A DNA stretch of 12,253 nucleotides, taken from assembly GCA_050251575.1 (NCBI GenBank), contig JBFWMP010000083.1, positions 1 through 12,253 of the forward strand, written 5' to 3'. Below are positions 1 to 6,082 of this stretch, piece by piece. This stretch comes from X23 sp050251575 (GTDB taxonomy: Bacteria > Bacillota > Clostridia > SK-Y3). Within the stretch, counting starts at the first letter, position 1. Each line of letters begins with the position of its first letter. The translations under genes and the position numbers were made by a program. The notes under the pieces are model-generated. The model was not told the origin of the DNA and did not search any database. It saw only the letters and a program-made list of their open reading frames with translations.

Positions 1-42
1 GCCGATGGTACTGCGCACAAGTGGGAGAGTAGGTAGTCGCCG
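1..42 (+). rRNA. rrf: 5S ribosomal RNA, 3' end only
   Basis: The first ~42 bases match the conserved 3' part of bacterial 5S rRNA: the segment GCCGATGGTACTGCG followed by GTGGGAGAGTAGGT and a final GTCGCCG. The rest of the gene, and presumably 23S and 16S rRNA, lie left of the window. A strong hairpin with a T tract starts ten bases downstream, as expected for the end of an rRNA operon. The exact 3' end could be off by a few bases, because the 5' strand of helix I is not in the window. Confidence 0.92.
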
Positions 43-51
43 TTTTAGTTG

Positions 52-95
52 AAGATCCCCTGATATCGAAGGATGTCGGGGGATCTTTTCGTTTT
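52..95 (+). terminator. Intrinsic terminator of the rRNA operon
   Basis: A long hairpin pairs bases 52-67 with 72-87 around a GAAG tetraloop (68-71). The stem is 16 bp, including four consecutive C-G pairs (57-60 with 79-82) and two G-U pairs (61/78 and 64/75). The T-rich tract TTTTCGTTTT (86-95) follows at once. Stem length and GC core make this one of the strongest terminators in the window, which suits its place right after 5S rRNA. Confidence 0.9.
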
Positions 96-127
96 ATCCC
101 TTCTTATTCGATTGGATGGAGTTTATG

Positions 128-143
128 GGCTCACCTGATATTT
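128..143 (+). repeat. Left terminal inverted repeat of the IS remnant
   Basis: GGCTCACCTGATATTT. It pairs with the reverse complement of 439-454 at 15 of 16 positions. Confidence 0.8.
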
Positions 144-192
144 ATAGTGGGTAAGAATTCATTAGTATTCAGAAAGTTCTTACTTTTGCCAG

Positions 193-315
193 ATGACAGA
201 TTCAGCTTTGTTTTCTTTAGCTCGTGTAGTACTCCCATTGGAAGTTCTTGAGTGCTTTGATATAATAAAAGTGGAAAGCACTAATATGGAGATTCATATT
301 TATCTCGATGAAAAG
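193..315 (+). pseudogene. Fragment of ISAon1-type transposase N-region protein
   Basis: From ATG 193, about 41 codons read MTDSALFSLARVVLPLEVLE, then CFDIIKVEST and NMEIHIYLDEK. This resembles the beginning of the small N-region protein that precedes the transposase in ISAon1-type elements, with the typical pattern of alternating hydrophobics ending in YLDEK. After codon 41 the similarity stops and the sequence jumps into the middle of the transposase, so the C-terminal half of this protein and the N-terminal part of the next are deleted. The reading frame stays open to 468 and gives an apparent 91-residue ORF. That ORF is a chimera of the two fragments plus the inverted repeat, not a real gene. 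Confidence 0.68.
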
Positions 316-317
316 AT

Positions 318-440
318 GCACGGGATTGGCTTGTTTTCCCTAATAATATTGGTCCGAATCTGGCTATTGATGAAACCGGCTTTATCCAATGGAGACTTGT
401 ATACTATCGTAACTAATAGGGACAGACATGGACGTGAGAA
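318..440 (+). pseudogene. Internal fragment of ISAon1-type transposase, frameshifted
   Basis: Bases 318-377 translate (frame starting at 318) to ARDWLVFPNNIGPNLAIDET. From about 379, in the next frame, the text continues ALSNGDLYTIVTNRDRHGRE. Joined, these give the block around the catalytic aspartate (AIDET) of ISAon1/ISL3-like DDE transposases. One extra base near 375-379 (ACCGGCT where ACGGCT would keep frame) breaks it. Everything before ARDWL and everything after HGREK is missing, and the right inverted repeat begins at once. The protein cannot be functional. Recognition of the family is from memory of its conserved sequence. Confidence 0.68.
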
Positions 441-454
441 ATATCGGGTGAGCC
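439..454 (-). repeat. Right terminal inverted repeat of the IS remnant
   Basis: Read on the minus strand this is GGCTCACCCGATATTT, matching the left repeat with one difference. The next base outward (455) is the T loop of the truncated tRNA-Arg gene. Confidence 0.8.
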
Positions 455-515
455 ATTCGAACTCTTGACCCATAGCTTAGAAGGCTGTTGCTCTATCCAA
501 CTAAGCCATCGAACC
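455..515 (-). pseudogene. tRNA-Arg(UCU), truncated in the T loop
   Basis: Read on the minus strand from 515, the sequence follows tRNA positions 1-60: acceptor strand GGTTCGA, TG, a D arm (GCTT / AGTTGGATA / GAGC), A26, anticodon arm ACAGC-CTTCTAA-GCTAT with anticodon TCT (arginine, AGA/AGG codons), variable GGGTC, T-stem AAGAG and T-loop TTCGAAT. From position 61 the match ends: the bases beyond are GGCTCACCCGATAT, the IS inverted repeat, which can pair neither with the T stem (CTCTT expected) nor with the acceptor (TCGAACC expected). One anticodon-stem pair (28-42) is also C-A. The gene therefore lacks the 3' T-stem strand, the 3' acceptor strand and the discriminator, and cannot make a normal tRNA. 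Confidence 0.8.
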
Positions 516-532
516 ATCCTTGAATTCTGAGG

Positions 533-540
533 CAAAGGTA
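533..540 (-). promoter_or_regulatory. Bacteroides -7 box upstream of the truncated tRNA-Arg
   Basis: The minus strand reads TACCTTTG, an exact match to the Bacteroides -7 consensus TAnnTTTG, ending 17 bases before tRNA position 1. Transcription would start near 526-527. No good -33 TTG is seen 19-21 bases upstream, so the promoter is only half supported. It suggests the tRNA stub may still be transcribed. Confidence 0.5.
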
Positions 541-814
541 CGCTTTTTATCTTTTGCGTGTGTGCGTTTTGGAGAAGACTATTTTTATCTCGTTATTTAT
601 TTTCCCTTTGGGGCTGAAAATGTTTGCAATCTACTTCCGGTTGTATCTGTTGCTTATTCGGATTGAGACATTTTTTTAGAATAAGATATGATAGAGCTCT
701 ATTATCTCGTAATGTAGAACTAGGGAAAGAGGAGTATACTGGGCTTTTGTCGGAATAGAACTTAAAAAATGAATATTTCATTGGGAGTTTTTATACAATG
801 AGGATAATTATTCG

Positions 815-822
815 TATCTTTG
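815..822 (+). promoter_or_regulatory. Bacteroides -7 box for the DUF177-rpmF cluster
   Basis: TATCTTTG fits TAnnTTTG exactly and lies 18 bases before the TTG start at 841, predicting a very short leader of roughly 12-14 bases. Only a poor -33 candidate (TTTA at 790-793, spacing 21) is present. Confidence 0.55.
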
Positions 823-840
823 TCGCCCGAATAAATTTAA

Positions 841-1425
841 TTGGCTTTGGGAAAGTTTGATGGATATAAAATAGATTTGAAAGGCATGCATACAGATTCA
901 TGTAAATATGAATTTGTATTGGATAACCTTTTTTTCGCAAAGATTGATGGACCTGAAGTACAAAAAGGTAAAGTCAATGTTACATTGATTGTGAAACAGA
1001 TGTCTCATACCTTTGAGCTGAGTTTTCACACAGAGGGTTTTGTATGGGTTCCTTGTGACCGTTGTTTGGATGACATGGAACAACCTGTATCTTCATCTGA
1101 CAAGTTACTAGTAAAATTTGGTCATGAATATGCAGAAGAAGGTGATAATCTCATTATTATTCCTGAAGAAGAAGGGGAAATTAATGTCGCATGGTTTATA
1201 TATGAGTTTATAGCGTTAGCTATTCCAATGAAGCATGTGCATCCCTTTGGAAAGTGCAATAAGGCGATGACAGGTAAATTGAACAAGCATATTCGTTCTG
1301 CATCGGATGAGGAAGAAGAAATCTTCACCGAGGACAATGATGATTCGGCAAGTGGTGAAATGAAAAATGATGATTCAACAGATCCACGATGGGACGATTT
1401 AAAAAAAATATTAGATAACAATTAA
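841..1425 (+). CDS. DUF177 (YceD-family) protein
   Basis: A 194-residue member of the DUF177/YceD family, which is linked to accumulation of 23S rRNA in E. coli and to plastid rRNA in plants. Its gene typically sits just before rpmF, as here (12-base gap). Family marks are the N-terminal GKFDGYKIDLKG, the pair C72-x2-C75 in VPCDRCLDD, KCNK near 138-141, and the C-terminal DPRWDDLKKIL (181-191). Residues 156-180 are a strongly acidic linker. The start is unusual: a TAA lies immediately before the TTG at 841, and a second in-frame TTG is at 847 (protein beginning GKFDG), so translation starts at one of the two TTGs. A canonical ATG occurs only 15 codons inside, after the conserved segment. The nearby -7 box supports the early start. 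The molecular role in Bacteroides is inferred. Confidence 0.88.
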   Translation: MALGKFDGYKIDLKGMHTDSCKYEFVLDNLFFAKIDGPEVQKGKVNVTLIVKQMSHTFELSFHTEGFVWVPCDRCLDDMEQPVSSSDKLLVKFGHEYAEEGDNLIIIPEEEGEINVAWFIYEFIALAIPMKHVHPFGKCNKAMTGKLNKHIRSASDEEEEIFTEDNDDSASGEMKNDDSTDPRWDDLKKILDNN

Positions 1426-1437
1426 AGATTAAAGAAA

Positions 1438-1623
1438 ATGGCACATCCTAAAAGAAGACAGTCTAAGACAAGGACTGCAAAAAGAAGAACTCATGATAAA
1501 GCAGTGGCTCCTACATTAGCTATTTGTCCAAACTGTGGTGAATGGCATGTATATCATACAGTATGTAGTGCTTGCGGATATTATAGAGGTAAGCTTGCAA
1601 TCGAGAAAGAGGCTGCAGTATAA
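1438..1623 (+). CDS. rpmF: 50S ribosomal protein L32
   Basis: The 61-residue protein has the L32 hallmark N-terminus MAHPKRRQSKTRTAKRRTHD, rich in Lys and Arg for rRNA binding, followed by a zinc ribbon with C30-x2-C33 (CPNC) and C43-x2-C46 (CSAC). All four cysteines are present, so this is the zinc-binding (C+) form. Length is normal for the family. It lies 12 bases after the DUF177 gene and is very likely co-transcribed with it. L32 is a structural protein of the large subunit near the peptidyl transferase centre. No Shine-Dalgarno sequence precedes the ATG; the leader is A-rich, as usual in this phylum. Confidence 0.97.
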   Translation: MAHPKRRQSKTRTAKRRTHDKAVAPTLAICPNCGEWHVYHTVCSACGYYRGKLAIEKEAAV

Positions 1624-1690
1624 CAGTTGAGCCTTAAATTTCTATATTTTGGAATGTGTATATATTGAAGAGATGTGGATATGCTTTTTA

Positions 1691-1705
1691 AGAATATCAT
1701 ATTCT
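1691..1705. promoter_or_regulatory. 15-bp dyad, possible operator before fabH
   Basis: AGAATAT-C-ATATTCT is a perfect dyad with a one-base centre, ending 26 bases before the fabH start. As RNA it would form only a 5-bp stem, and no T tract follows, so it fits a DNA-binding site better than a terminator. No promoter consensus is obvious in this 108-base gap. The function is unproven. Confidence 0.35.
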
Positions 1706-1731
1706 AAAGTATTACCAATCAAACAAAATTA

Positions 1732-2733
1732 ATGGAAAAAATAAATGCTGTAATTACAGGAGTCGGTGGATATGTGCCTGATTATGTTTTGACAAACGAT
1801 GAGTTGTCTAAGATGGTAGATACTAACGATGAGTGGATTATGACCCGTATTGGGGTAAAAGAAAGGCGTATCTTAAATGAGGAGGGACTGGGAACGTCCT
1901 ATATGGCCCGTAAAGCAGCAAAACAATTGATGCAACGTACCGGTTCCGACCCCGATGATATAGATTTAGTAGTTGTTGCTACTACTACTCCTGATTATCA
2001 TTTTCCTTCGACGGCTTCTATTTTGTGTGATAAGCTTGGGCTGAAGAATGCTTTTGCTTTTGATCTGCAAGCTGCATGCAGTGGATTCCTTTATCTTATG
2101 GAAACGGCTGCTAATTTTATTCGTTCGGGACGGTATAAGAAAATTATTATTGTTGGTGCGGATAAAATGTCGTCAATGGTCGATTATACGGATCGCTCAA
2201 CTTGTCCTATATTTGGAGATGGTGCGGCAGCCTTTATGGTAGAGCCTACTACGGAAGATCTAGGTATTATGGATTCTATTTTAAGAACAGATGGTAAAGG
2301 TTTGCCGTTTTTGCATATGAAAGCAGGGGGCTCGGTATGTCCACCTTCTTATTTTACGGTAGACAACCATATGCACTATATTTATCAGGAAGGGCGTACT
2401 GTTTTTAAATATGCTGTCTCTAATATGTCGGATACTTGTGCGGCTATTGCAGAGAGGAATAAATTAAATAAGGACAATATTGATTGGGTTGTTCCTCATC
2501 AGGCTAATTTACGTATTATTGATGCAATAGCTCATCGGTTGGAACTACCCCATGAAAAGATAATGATAAATATAGGACATTATGGCAATACAAGTGCCGG
2601 AACACTTCCTCTTTGTATTTGGGATTTTGAAGATAAACTAAAGAAAGGGGATAATCTTATTTTTACGGCATTTGGTGCAGGTTTTACTTGGGGAGCCACT
2701 TATGTTAAGTGGGGATACGATGGAAAGAAATGA
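1732..2733 (+). CDS. fabH: 3-oxoacyl-ACP synthase III (KAS III)
   Basis: FabH performs the first condensation of type II fatty-acid synthesis, joining acetyl-CoA (or a branched acyl-CoA) to malonyl-ACP in the cytoplasm. The 333-residue length is typical. The catalytic triad is visible: C116 in the nucleophile motif AACSGF, H256 in VPHQAN and N286 in GHYGNTSAG. The N-terminal GxGxYxPxxxxTNDEL and the C-terminal GAGFTWGA are also family marks. Bacteroides make much branched-chain fatty acid, so an iso/anteiso primer is plausible but not shown by the sequence. The gene follows rpmF by 108 bases. In many bacteria plsX lies between these two genes; here it is absent. The gene ends before a hairpin at 2757-2791. 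Confidence 0.96.
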   Translation: MEKINAVITGVGGYVPDYVLTNDELSKMVDTNDEWIMTRIGVKERRILNEEGLGTSYMARKAAKQLMQRTGSDPDDIDLVVVATTTPDYHFPSTASILCDKLGLKNAFAFDLQAACSGFLYLMETAANFIRSGRYKKIIIVGADKMSSMVDYTDRSTCPIFGDGAAAFMVEPTTEDLGIMDSILRTDGKGLPFLHMKAGGSVCPPSYFTVDNHMHYIYQEGRTVFKYAVSNMSDTCAAIAERNKLNKDNIDWVVPHQANLRIIDAIAHRLELPHEKIMINIGHYGNTSAGTLPLCIWDFEDKLKKGDNLIFTAFGAGFTWGATYVKWGYDGKK

Positions 2734-2756
2734 TATTTGTCACAATAGATAGAATT

Positions 2757-2791
2757 AAAACGCATCTTATTTCGATTCGATGCGTTTTTTT
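2757..2791 (+). terminator. Hairpin terminator between fabH and era
   Basis: AAAACGCATC (2757-2766) pairs perfectly with GATGCGTTTT (2779-2788) around a 12-base loop, and seven T's occupy 2785-2791. It begins 23 bases after the fabH stop and ends 21 bases before the era start. It should separate or attenuate transcription between the two genes, yet I find no clear promoter between it and era, so some read-through is likely. Confidence 0.75.
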
Positions 2792-2812
2792 GTCTCATTT
2801 AAATAATACGAT

Positions 2813-3694
2813 ATGCATAAAGCAGGCTTTGTAAATATTGTCGGGAACCCTAATGTAGGTAAGTCTACATTGATGAATGCATTAGTAGGAGAGCATGTGT
2901 CTATAGCTACTTTTAAGGCACAAACAACAAGACACCGTATTATGGGCATTTATAATACGGATGAGATGCAAATTGTGTTTTCTGATACTCCGGGCGTGCT
3001 GAAGCCTGTATATAAATTGCAGGAGTCTATGTTGAACTTCTCTACTCTTGCCTTGACTGATGCTGATATTTTATTATATGTGACGGATGTGATTGAGATG
3101 CCTGATAAAAATGCTGATTTTATAGCAAAGGTTTCCCAACTGGATATTCCAATATTGTTGCTTATTAATAAAATAGATCTTACGGAGCAAGTGGGGCTAG
3201 TGGAATTGGTAGAAAAATGGAGAGAAGTGTTACCACAGGCAGAGATTATTCCTATTTCAGCTTCCACAAAGTTTAATTTGGACTATGTGATGAAGCGGAT
3301 TAAAGATTTACTGCCGGATTCACCTCCGTATTTTGATAAAGATCAGTGGACTGATAAGCCTGCACGTTTCTTTGTTGCTGAAATTATTCGAGGGAAAATT
3401 TTATTGTATTATGATAAAGAGATACCTTATTCCGTAGAAGTGGCTATAGAACAATTTAAAGAGACTACGGATAAAATACATATTAATGCTGTTATCTATG
3501 TTGAGCGTGATTCGCAAAAAGGTATTATAATAGGTAAGCAAGGGCGGGCTTTAAAGAAGGTTGCATCAGAAGCTCGACGGGATTTGGAGAAGTTTTTTAG
3601 AAAATCAATTTTTTTAGAGACTTTTGTAAAAGTGGATAAAGATTGGCGCAATTCAGATAAAGAATTGCGTAATTTTGGTTATCAATTGGATTAA
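2813..3694 (+). CDS. era: GTPase Era
   Basis: Era is an essential GTPase that binds the 3' end of 16S rRNA and helps assemble the 30S subunit. The 293-residue protein shows the GTPase domain first: G1 GNPNVGKS (11-18), the switch I threonines in QTTRHR (37-42), G3 DTPG (58-61), G4 NKID (119-122) and G5 ISAS (148-151). A C-terminal KH domain follows, with the RNA-binding loop in IIGKQGRALKK (GKQG at 241-244). All key residues are intact and the length is normal. The gene is 46 bases ahead of der, another ribosome-assembly GTPase, and the two are probably co-transcribed. Its ATG lies only 21 bases after the fabH terminator T tract. Confidence 0.97.
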   Translation: MHKAGFVNIVGNPNVGKSTLMNALVGEHVSIATFKAQTTRHRIMGIYNTDEMQIVFSDTPGVLKPVYKLQESMLNFSTLALTDADILLYVTDVIEMPDKNADFIAKVSQLDIPILLLINKIDLTEQVGLVELVEKWREVLPQAEIIPISASTKFNLDYVMKRIKDLLPDSPPYFDKDQWTDKPARFFVAEIIRGKILLYYDKEIPYSVEVAIEQFKETTDKIHINAVIYVERDSQKGIIIGKQGRALKKVASEARRDLEKFFRKSIFLETFVKVDKDWRNSDKELRNFGYQLD

Positions 3695-3740
3695 TGTATT
3701 TTGCGGCTGGGAGAGCCGAATAAATAAAGAGAATAAATAT

Positions 3741-5054
3741 ATGGGAAATTTAGTTGCAATTGTAGGACGGCCTAATGTGGGTAAATCTACTTTATTTAAT
3801 AGGTTGACTAAGACGCGCCAGGCTATTGTAAATGAAGAAGCCGGAACAACGCGTGATCGCCAATATGGTAAATCCGAATGGTTGGGGAAAGAATTTTCTG
3901 TTGTTGATACAGGAGGGTGGATAGTAAATTCGGATGATATCTTTGAGGAGGAAATTCGTAAGCAGGTATTAATGGCAGTTGATGAAGCAGATGTGATATT
4001 ATTTGTTGTAGATGTAGCAAATGGGGTGACGGATCTGGATATGGAGGTTGCAGCTATTTTACGACGTACTAAAAAGCCTGTATTATTAATCGCAAATAAA
4101 ACGGACAATAATGAACTGCTATATAGTGCATCAGAATTTTATAGTCTCGGCATAGGTGATCCTTGTTGTGTGTCGGCTATGACAGGAAGTGGCACAGGTG
4201 ATATGATGGATCTTATAGTTAGCAAATTTAAAAAAGAGTCTGAAGAAATTTTAGATGATGATATTCCCCGTTTTGCAGTTGTGGGACGTCCTAATGCTGG
4301 TAAGTCTTCTATTGTAAATGCATTTATTGGAGAGGATCGGAATATTGTGACTGAAATTGCTGGTACGACACGCGATTCGATATACACACGTTATAATAAA
4401 TTTGGATTTGATTTTTATCTGGTAGATACGGCCGGAATTCGTAAAAAGAACAAGGTTAATGAGGATTTAGAATATTATTCTGTAATTCGTTCTATTCGTT
4501 CTATTGAAGGGGCAGATGTTTGTATTTTAATGTTAGATGCCACTCGTGGTGTTGAAAGCCAGGACTTAAATATCTTTTCTCTTATTCAACGAAATTCCAA
4601 AGGTTTGGTGGTGATTGTCAATAAGTGGGACTTGGTGGAAGATAAGACAGTAAAAGTGATGAAAACTTTTGAGGATGCTATTCGCTCTCGTTTTGCTCCA
4701 TTTGTCGATTTTCCTATAATCTTTGGCTCTGCGTTAACTAAGCAGCGTATTCTCAAAGTTTTGGAAGAAGCACGATATGTATATGAAAATCGTGTAAGGC
4801 GTATTCCCACAGCTCGTTTAAATGAAGAAATGTTACCATTGATTGAAGCTTACCCACCTCCTGCTATTAAAGGTAAATATATAAAAATAAAGTATATTAC
4901 CCAGTTGCCTAATACTCAGATTCCGTCTTTTGTTTATTTTGCAAATTTGCCACAATATATAAAGGAGCCATATAAGCGCTTTTTAGAAAATAAAATGCGG
5001 GAAAAGTGGAATCTGAAAGGGACTCCTATTAATATATTTATACGTCAAAAATAG
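3741..5054 (+). CDS. der: GTPase Der (EngA), double-G-domain
   Basis: Der has two tandem GTPase domains and a C-terminal KH-like domain and acts in 50S assembly. With the start at 3741 the protein has 437 residues, the usual length. The first G domain has GRPNVGKS (9-16), DTGG (56-59) and NKTD (119-122). The second has GRPNAGKS (182-189), DTAG (229-232) and NKWD (294-297). The KH-like region runs to the C-terminus. An in-frame ATG at 3675 would add 22 residues (MVINWINVFC...) and overlap the end of era. I reject it because Der proteins begin right before the first strand (xxxVAIVGRPNVGKS), and the extension looks like translated spacer. The gene ends before a convergent terminator at 5191-5237. 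Confidence 0.96.
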   Translation: MGNLVAIVGRPNVGKSTLFNRLTKTRQAIVNEEAGTTRDRQYGKSEWLGKEFSVVDTGGWIVNSDDIFEEEIRKQVLMAVDEADVILFVVDVANGVTDLDMEVAAILRRTKKPVLLIANKTDNNELLYSASEFYSLGIGDPCCVSAMTGSGTGDMMDLIVSKFKKESEEILDDDIPRFAVVGRPNAGKSSIVNAFIGEDRNIVTEIAGTTRDSIYTRYNKFGFDFYLVDTAGIRKKNKVNEDLEYYSVIRSIRSIEGADVCILMLDATRGVESQDLNIFSLIQRNSKGLVVIVNKWDLVEDKTVKVMKTFEDAIRSRFAPFVDFPIIFGSALTKQRILKVLEEARYVYENRVRRIPTARLNEEMLPLIEAYPPPAIKGKYIKIKYITQLPNTQIPSFVYFANLPQYIKEPYKRFLENKMREKWNLKGTPINIFIRQK

Positions 5055-5190
5055 GGTGATAAATAAGTGGATATATTCTAAAAGAAAAATATGTTGATGG
5101 TATAAGCACTACAAGACCATATAATAGAAAGATATGCTTACTTCTTCTGAAATTGTACTGTTCAAATTCTACCGGATAATATTTCAATAA

Positions 5191-5240
5191 AGGAAAGGCG
5201 TGAAATTAACAGAAAAAGTCAATTTCACGCCTTTCTTTCT
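5191..5240. terminator. Bidirectional terminator between der and mlaF
   Basis: GAAAGGCGTGAAATT (5193-5207) pairs perfectly over 15 bp with 5221-5235, with a 13-base loop. A T-rich stretch (5232-5240) follows on the plus strand, and on the minus strand the stem is followed by CCTTTATTG. It sits 136 bases after the der stop and 71 bases beyond the mlaF stop, between converging genes, and can serve both. Bases 5055-5190 hold nothing else I can recognise. Confidence 0.8.
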
Positions 5241-5311
5241 ATATCAGGAATTCCTCTCTTATGAAAAGTTTTTTGCGGGAAGATTTATAAAGAAATTTGG
5301 TTAGTTATTTT

Positions 5312-6082
5312 TTATCCCTCTAAATTTTGAACTTCTACTTCTTTCACTTTTCGGAATAAATCGGATGCAAAGATGAAATCGTTAAGTCGTTTGTTATTGG
5401 ATGTAAAAATGTCATCCTTCCTTCCTTCCCATTCTTTATGTCCTTCATAAATATAAATAATCTTTTCGCCAATTCCCATAACGGAGTTCATGTCATGAGT
5501 ATTGATAAGAGTGGTCATATTGTACTCACAAGTAATATCGTGAATTAATGCATCAATGACAAGAGAGGTTTTAGGGTCCAACCCCGAATTAGGTTCATCG
5601 CAGAATAAATATTGTGGTTTTAAAGCTATTGCACGGGCAATGGCAACACGCTTTTGCATTCCACCACTGATTTCACCAGGATGCTTGTCTTTTGCTTCAG
5701 CCAAATTTACCCGATCTAAGCAAAACATAGCCCTCTTTGTGCGATCACGTAATGTGTCATTACTGAACATATTTAGAGGGAACATTACATTGTCTAATAC
5801 CGTCATAGAGTCAAATAAAGCCGCACTTTGAAAAATCATTCCCATTTCCCGCCGTAATGCCTTTTTCTCCTTCTTTCCCATAGCTAGAAAATCGCGCTTA
5901 TCGTAAAGTAGACTGCCACGTTCTGGCGTCAGTAATCCTACTATACACTTCATTAGTACTGTTTTCCCAGAGCCGCTTTGCCCTATGATAAGATTTGTTT
6001 TTCCATTTTCAAAGGTTGCATTAATATCTTCTAATACATTCTTATCTTCAAACGATTTCCAAAGTCCCTTTAGTTCAATCAT
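5312..6082 (-). CDS. mlaF: ABC transporter ATPase, MlaF-like
   Basis: Cytoplasmic ATPase of the MlaFE-type phospholipid transporter that maintains outer-membrane lipid asymmetry. The 256-residue protein contains Walker A GQSGSGKT (34-41), Q-loop Q85 in MIFQSAALF, signature SGGMQKR (139-145), Walker B YLFCDEP (158-164) and switch histidine H196 in NTHDM. The FQSAALFDSMTV stretch and SGGMQKRVAIARA are typical of the Mla/Ttg2A branch rather than of general importers. The start codon overlaps the end of mlaE by four bases (6079-6082), showing translational coupling with the permease. The usual third partner, the MCE protein MlaD, does not follow in the 5055-5311 gap. A role in lipid transport is inferred from family and partner; the direction of transport is not evident from sequence. 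Confidence 0.9.
   Translation of the reverse strand: MIELKGLWKSFEDKNVLEDINATFENGKTNLIIGQSGSGKTVLMKCIVGLLTPERGSLLYDKRDFLAMGKKEKKALRREMGMIFQSAALFDSMTVLDNVMFPLNMFSNDTLRDRTKRAMFCLDRVNLAEAKDKHPGEISGGMQKRVAIARAIALKPQYLFCDEPNSGLDPKTSLVIDALIHDITCEYNMTTLINTHDMNSVMGIGEKIIYIYEGHKEWEGRKDDIFTSNNKRLNDFIFASDLFRKVKEVEVQNLEG

Larger units (their letters stand above)
128..454 (+). mobile_element. Internally deleted IS remnant (ISAon1-like), MITE-like
   Basis: A 16-base sequence GGCTCACCTGATATTT at 128-143 recurs inverted at 439-454 with one mismatch (T136 against C), giving convincing terminal inverted repeats. Between them lie two pieces of coding sequence that look like the two-gene ISAon1-type elements of Bacteroidetes: the start of an N-region protein (193-315) and an internal block of the transposase (about 318-440). 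The element is about 327 bp, whereas intact relatives are well over 1 kb, so most of it is gone. The right repeat directly follows the transposase fragment. No target duplication is visible: the eight bases outside each end (AGTTTATG and ATTCGAAC) differ. The outer right end coincides with the point where the tRNA-Arg gene is cut. The family name rests on remembered protein similarity; the repeats are directly visible. Confidence 0.75.
516..840. other. Intergenic, no convincing gene
   Basis: This stretch of about 325 bases holds the putative tRNA promoter (533-540, minus) and the promoter of the DUF177 gene (815-822, plus). A 62-codon minus-strand frame (593-781) has low-complexity, Ser/Lys/Asn-rich content, no promoter motif before it and no resemblance to any family I know, so I do not call it. 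No terminator hairpin is evident. Confidence 0.5.

Noticed and set aside
193..468. Apparent 91-residue gene
   Set aside because: It is a chimera: IS N-region fragment, transposase fragment in one frame, inverted repeat and tRNA T loop. It is treated as IS remnant.
593..781. 62-codon open frame on the minus strand upstream of the DUF177 gene
   Set aside because: Low-complexity, Ser/Lys/Asn-rich translation with no familiar motif and no promoter box in front; it is chance-length in AT-rich spacer.
3675..3740. 22-residue N-terminal extension of Der
   Set aside because: It overlaps the end of era, reads like spacer, and Der proteins begin right at the first G-domain strand.
5096..5120. ATGGT...ACCAT inverted pair after der
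   Set aside because: Only a 5-bp stem with a long loop and no T tract; the real terminator is the 15-bp hairpin at 5193-5235.
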